From Poriferisodalis sp965198245 (GTDB lineage Bacteria > Actinomycetota > Acidimicrobiia > Acidimicrobiales > Poriferisodalaceae): a stretch of DNA of 64,000 nt. The position numbers and the translations under genes were made by a program. A model generated the notes under the pieces. It searched no databases. It saw nothing but the letters and a program-made list of their open reading frames with translations, and had not been told where the DNA came from. The DNA is taken from positions 2,046,001 through 2,110,000 of the forward strand of contig NZ_OZ240249.1 in assembly GCF_965198245.1 (NCBI RefSeq). The letters are read 5' to 3'. This document shows positions 60,692 through 64,000 of this stretch, one piece after another. Position 1 is the first letter of the stretch. Each line of letters starts with the position of its first letter.

Positions 60692-61594
60692 ATGAGACGT
60701 GTTGCCATGAGCATGACCGCCACTCGTTCGCTCCGCAGGACCCCGGCCACAGCCGGGCTCGAGCCCATCCTCGGGGCGCTGCGTGACGACGGAGGCGTGA
60801 TTGTCGAGGGGATGTTCGGAGCCGAACACATTGCCCAGATACGTGCCGCTGCCGACGAATTCGCCGAGGGTGTCGAGCCAGGAGGTGCGACACAGGGACT
60901 CGGCGAAGACGGTAAGCGGTTCGTTGGGGCGAACACGATCCGCTTTTCGAGCCTGGCCCGGCTCTCGCCGGCGTTCTTCGACATTCTCGACAACGAGCTG
61001 TATGCAGCGATCGCCGATGCGATGCTGCTGCCTGTCTGCGGCTCGTACTGGCTGAACACGGCGCAGGTGATGTACATCGGGCCGGGGGAGCCGTCCCAGA
61101 TGCTGCACCGCGACGCAAACAACTGGTGGGCGTTCGTGAAGGCGACATGGCCGAATTCCCCGGAGGTCACCGTCAGCGCCATGATCGGTCTCGATGAGAT
61201 CACCGAGGAACTCGGCGCGACCCGGGTGGTGCCGGGCAGCCATCGGCAGGCCGAGCTTGCTCGCTATGAGGAGCACCCCTCGGTGCCGGCTGAGCTTGGG
61301 CCCGGCGACGCGCTGGTCTACTCGGGATATGTGCTCCACGGGGGCGGAGCCAATCTCACGGCCGACCAGTGGCGCCGGGCGATGCACGTCAGCTTCGTAG
61401 CTGGCTGGCTGACCCCTGAGGAAGCCAGTCCGTTGGACTTCAGCCTCGGCGAGCTGTCCGGGTGCAGCGAGCGTGTCCAGCGGCTGCTCGGGCACCGCTC
61501 CTACGACCCTCGCCCGTTCAACGGGGGTGGCCTCTGGCTGCGTCACGTCCGCGAGATGCAGGACGTGGTGACCCAGGACGGCAACCCAGCCTGA
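60692..61594 (+). CDS. Phytanoyl-CoA dioxygenase (PhyH)-family protein
   Basis: 300 aa if started at MRRVAMSMTATRSL; later ATGs at 60707 and 60713 are possible. Fe(II)/2-oxoglutarate fold with metal motif MLHRDANNW (HxD) and the distal His in YVLHGGGANLT, plus VVPGSHRQAELARYE. Hydroxylates an unknown substrate. Divergent from the GNAT/dehalogenase pair. Confidence 0.85.
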   Translation: MRRVAMSMTATRSLRRTPATAGLEPILGALRDDGGVIVEGMFGAEHIAQIRAAADEFAEGVEPGGATQGLGEDGKRFVGANTIRFSSLARLSPAFFDILDNELYAAIADAMLLPVCGSYWLNTAQVMYIGPGEPSQMLHRDANNWWAFVKATWPNSPEVTVSAMIGLDEITEELGATRVVPGSHRQAELARYEEHPSVPAELGPGDALVYSGYVLHGGGANLTADQWRRAMHVSFVAGWLTPEEASPLDFSLGELSGCSERVQRLLGHRSYDPRPFNGGGLWLRHVREMQDVVTQDGNPA

Positions 61595-61628
61595 GCCGAC
61601 CGTCCTCGGGCGACACGTGAGCCGCGAT

Positions 61629-62930
61629 CTAGTTGGACGACTCGTCGTGCTCGGCGTCTCCCTCGGTGCCGTGCTCGTCGCTGCCTGATTCGGGATGGGC
61701 GCTCCAGGCGTCGAATTGCTCACCGTCCGCGGGGAGGGTGATCTGGGCTGACTCACCGGGTTGCAGGTCGTCTGGGGTGGTAGGTCCGAGTTCGACTCCG
61801 TTGGACAGGTGGACTTCGACGCGGACTCGGTCGAGGACAGCGTCGGTTGTGTTGGTGACGGTCCCCACGAAGGCATCTTGGTCGGCGTCGTAGCGAAGGA
61901 CGAGTCGGGCACCCCTACGGCTCTCGTCGTGCGTCTCGTCCTTGGCGTAGCGGGTGCCGGATTCCTCGTCGCCTTCAGCGCTCTCTGCAGCCGACGAGCC
62001 GGGGCAGGGAGTGACCTCTGGGTGGAGGCTGTACGTGTCGCCGGGCATTGCATCAAATCCCAAGACCACCGTGCGAGCCTGACCGGGCGCCCAGTCGACA
62101 TCGACGGTTGGGCCGAGTTCGAGGGTCGAACCGCTGCGGCCGACATGGATCTCAAGGCGACCGCCGCAGATCAGCTGGCTCGTCCTGTTGGTCATCACGC
62201 CCGTGAACGCCTTGGCGGTCGGGTCAAAGACGATATTCAGATCGAAGCCGTTGATGTTGGCCACCGCGGGCTGATCGATCGATAAGCCGAGGCCTTCGTT
62301 CTCTTCGCCGCCCTCGCTGCCTTCGTGGCCGCCTTCGCCGCCTTCGGACCCGCCTTCGCCGCCCTCGTCGCCTTCGAATGAACCGTGTACGGGCGTGTTG
62401 TTGCAGGTAAATGTTTCTGTCTCTACGGACCAGGTCGCGAATGATCCAGAATCCGCCGTCAGAGTGAAGGTGGCCCTCTCGCGAACCTCCAGCGACGGGA
62501 TCACCAGGCTCTGAGAATTGGCTTTGTCGCCGTCAAGTATCACTTTGATCCTTGAATCGCAGAGTCCTTCGGAGGCTTCGTTCTTGACCCGACCCAAGAA
62601 TGACCCGCTGGCGCCGTCATAGGAAAGAGCGAACTCGAGGCCGTTGAGCTTGTCGGCGTAGTAGTCGTCGGCCTGCACCTCCGGGCCTGAGAAGACCCCG
62701 CGGCTGATCTCGCTGGTGGTCAGATACGTAGCCGACGCAGGGGCAGAACCGCCCTCGGCACCGTCTTCACGGGCGGCGATGGTGTTTGCGTCCTCCGAGC
62801 CGCCGTGCTCGCCGGAGGATTCGCCGCCGGCGTGTTCGCCTTCGGCTTCGTTGTCGCCTGCGCAGGCGGCGAGCAGCAGGCCCAAGCACAGGGCCAACGT
62901 GGCGACAACAGAACATTTGCGATTGGTCAT
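61629..62930 (-). CDS. Secreted acidic repeat lipoprotein
   Basis: 433 aa. Signal peptide with lipobox LLLAAC at the start (CSVVATLALCLGLLLAACAG), then an acidic Gly/Glu/His-rich segment. Three related beta modules follow, each with a pattern L-x-YD-x-F-x-G-x-V-x-N (ALSYDGASGSFLGRVKN, IVFDPTAKAFTGVMTN, LRYDADQDAFVGTVTN) and a later ELGP/QSLVI-type strand, separated by GGEGGSEGGEGGHEGSEGG-like linkers. Surface lipoprotein, possibly metal- or ligand-binding. Divergent from the two-component system, with a shared operator region. Confidence 0.82.
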   Translation of the reverse strand: MTNRKCSVVATLALCLGLLLAACAGDNEAEGEHAGGESSGEHGGSEDANTIAAREDGAEGGSAPASATYLTTSEISRGVFSGPEVQADDYYADKLNGLEFALSYDGASGSFLGRVKNEASEGLCDSRIKVILDGDKANSQSLVIPSLEVRERATFTLTADSGSFATWSVETETFTCNNTPVHGSFEGDEGGEGGSEGGEGGHEGSEGGEENEGLGLSIDQPAVANINGFDLNIVFDPTAKAFTGVMTNRTSQLICGGRLEIHVGRSGSTLELGPTVDVDWAPGQARTVVLGFDAMPGDTYSLHPEVTPCPGSSAAESAEGDEESGTRYAKDETHDESRRGARLVLRYDADQDAFVGTVTNTTDAVLDRVRVEVHLSNGVELGPTTPDDLQPGESAQITLPADGEQFDAWSAHPESGSDEHGTEGDAEHDESSN

Positions 62931-63029
62931 GAGTGAAGAACTCCTTGGTTTCGATCGCGGAAGCGGCCTTATCGAGACGCATGGTCGCTCCCGAATCCTG
63001 AGAGACCGGTAAGAACGACCGCCTGTCTC

Positions 63030-63051
63030 CTCAGTTTTCTCTCAGCTTCCT
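63030..63051. promoter_or_regulatory. Tandem direct repeats for an OmpR-type regulator
   Basis: CTCAGTTTTCT and CTCAGCTTCCT occur back to back with an 11-bp period, followed by CTAGGCATATC as a possible third partial copy. It lies 29 bp before the response regulator GTG and in the interval shared with the divergent lipoprotein gene. OmpR-family proteins bind 11-bp direct repeats, so a shared autoregulatory site is likely. Confidence 0.65.
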
Positions 63052-63079
63052 CTAGGCATATCTCGGCCAAGATGGGCAC

Positions 63080-63757
63080 GTGCGTGTTCTGCTGGTTGAG
63101 GACGAAGTCAACTTGGCGGAAGTGATCCGCGACGGTCTGGCAGAGCACGGAATGAATGCAGACGTCGAGCATGATGGCGCTGCGGGTCTGTGGCGGGCTC
63201 GCGAAGGCAGCTACGACGTGATTGTGCTGGACATCATGCTGCCTGGCCTCAACGGTTATCTGATCTGTCGGACACTGCGCGAAGAAGGCGACTGGACACC
63301 GATCCTGATGCTGACCGCGAAAGACGGCGAGTGGGACGAAGCCGAGGCGCTCGACACCGGTGCAGACGATTTCCTGGCGAAGCCGTTCTCGTTCGTCGTG
63401 CTGCTGGCCCGTCTGCGGGCTCTCGCCCGCCGGCCGCCGACTCCCCGGCCGGTGGTGCTGGAGGTGGGGGACCTGGTGTTCGATCCGGCGACTGTCTCAG
63501 TTCGGCGTCAGGGTCACGAGATCGGCCTGAGCCGGACCGAGCTGGGAGTGCTGGAAGTGTTGATGCGCGCCGGCGGGGCACCCGTATCGAAACGGGAGAT
63601 CTTCGCCAGGGTGTGGGGATTCGACACTGACGTGGACCCCAAGATCGTCGAGGTGTACATCGGGTACTTGCGTCGCAAACTCGATGAGCCCTTCGGAGTC
63701 AGGACGATCACCAACCAGCGGGGCGTCGGATATCGGATAGTCGAGCCGGCAACATGA
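63080..63757 (+). CDS. OmpR-family response regulator
   Basis: 225 aa, GTG start. Receiver domain with acidic pair VEDE, phospho-acceptor Asp in VIVLDIMLPGLNGY, Thr in MLTAKDG and Lys in FLAKPFS. The C-terminal winged helix is LSRTELGVLEVLMRAGGAPVSKREIFARVWG followed by VYIGYLRRKLDEPFG. Its stop overlaps the kinase ATG (ATGA). Likely regulates the divergent lipoprotein gene. Confidence 0.95.
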   Translation: MRVLLVEDEVNLAEVIRDGLAEHGMNADVEHDGAAGLWRAREGSYDVIVLDIMLPGLNGYLICRTLREEGDWTPILMLTAKDGEWDEAEALDTGADDFLAKPFSFVVLLARLRALARRPPTPRPVVLEVGDLVFDPATVSVRRQGHEIGLSRTELGVLEVLMRAGGAPVSKREIFARVWGFDTDVDPKIVEVYIGYLRRKLDEPFGVRTITNQRGVGYRIVEPAT

Positions 63758-64000
63758 GGCTCCCGAGGCTCGGCTCTGTCCAGGTTCGGACCACGTTGGC
63801 GGCAACGGTGGCGACCGCGCTCGTGCTGGTGACGGCCTCGATAGTGATCGTGCAACTCGTGGAGCGGAACCTTGCCAACAATGCATGGGCTGCACTGGGC
63901 GATGCACTGGAGTCGGCTTCGCATGCGGCCAGCGGCGAAGGGTCCAGCGAAAGCGACGGCGCAGAGGGTGGCGCAGGCGGTGCAGCCCACGACGACGGCG
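63754..64000 (+). CDS. Sensor histidine kinase, N-terminal part (cut by window end)
   Basis: First 82 codons only. MRLPRLGSVQVRTTLAATVATALVLVTASIVIVQLV is an N-terminal membrane helix of HAMP-type kinases, then an extracytoplasmic region rich in Ser/Glu/Gly/Ala/Asp/His (EGSSESDGAEGG). The catalytic domains lie beyond the window. Paired with the response regulator by 4-nt overlap. Confidence 0.85.
   Translation, partial: MRLPRLGSVQVRTTLAATVATALVLVTASIVIVQLVERNLANNAWAALGDALESASHAASGEGSSESDGAEGGAGGAAHDDG

Noticed and set aside
1..64000. Reassigned genetic code with UGA as Trp, Gly or Cys
   Set aside because: Most genes here, including katG and the LLM gene at 23925, end at TGA exactly where homologues end, so UGA is normally a stop.
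1..64000. CRISPR arrays, rRNA, tRNA, IS elements, prophage
   Set aside because: No regularly spaced repeats, no transposase or integrase reading frames, and no cloverleaf-like sequence were noticed by reading; a tRNAscan run would be needed to exclude tRNAs firmly.

Overview
The window is a GC-rich bacterial chromosome segment that I read as an actinobacterium, possibly an Acidimicrobiia-like marine or soil lineage. The placement is inference. It rests on high GC, many GTG starts, promoters whose -10 box abuts the start codon (leaderless mRNAs), a mycobacterial-type furA-katG pair, three luciferase-like (LLM) oxidoreductases and many SDR enzymes. No tRNA, rRNA, CRISPR array, intact insertion sequence or prophage was recognised.

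Layout. 0-6.5 kb: sulfotransferase and sterol-desaturase-like genes, a cupin, two tandem PIN-toxin/antitoxin modules each with a palindromic operator, a methyltransferase pair and an aldo/keto reductase. 7-10.6 kb: a copper-efflux unit (MerR/CueR-type regulator, CopA ATPase). 10.7-16 kb: a deleted alcohol dehydrogenase pseudogene, a DMSP-lyase-like cupin and a group D flavin monooxygenase. 16-20 kb: two ABC systems around a PadR regulator. 20-23 kb: furA-katG.

23-31 kb holds the most unusual content. A PhnD-like binding protein and an LLM enzyme are followed by a linalool dehydratase/isomerase-like gene with two in-frame TGA codons nine codons apart, exactly where the two catalytic cysteines of that family lie. 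A few kb away a redoxin gene has one in-frame TGA in place of the first cysteine of WCPPC, giving UPPC. All three TGAs are followed by a hairpin with a GU-containing loop at bacterial SECIS distance. One loop is GGUCU, 18 nt after the UGA, the same loop and spacing as E. coli fdhF. I therefore annotate two selenoproteins with three selenocysteines. A class IV aminotransferase and a molybdenum hydroxylase flank them.

31-33 kb: an AbiEii-like nucleotidyltransferase toxin with a ribbon-helix-helix/winged-helix partner. 33-47 kb: a catabolic region with nitronate monooxygenase, an LLM enzyme, SDRs, a CoA transferase, a class II aldolase, a two-subunit Rieske dioxygenase with a diol-dehydrogenase-like SDR, TetR, LigAB-type ring-cleavage dioxygenase, an alkylsulfatase-like hydrolase and P450. 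A deleted TauD pseudogene follows. 48-59 kb: a GntR-centred unit that combines oligopeptide-type ABC import (OppBCDF, OppA) with FAH hydrolase, a metallo-beta-lactamase-fold hydrolase, an LLM enzyme and RidA, suggesting uptake and oxidative breakdown of a nitrogen-containing organic compound. 59-64 kb: haloalkane-dehalogenase-like hydrolase, GNAT, PhyH dioxygenase, an acidic lipoprotein and a two-component system cut by the window edge.

There is no gene-free stretch longer than 300 bases apart from the pseudogenes.
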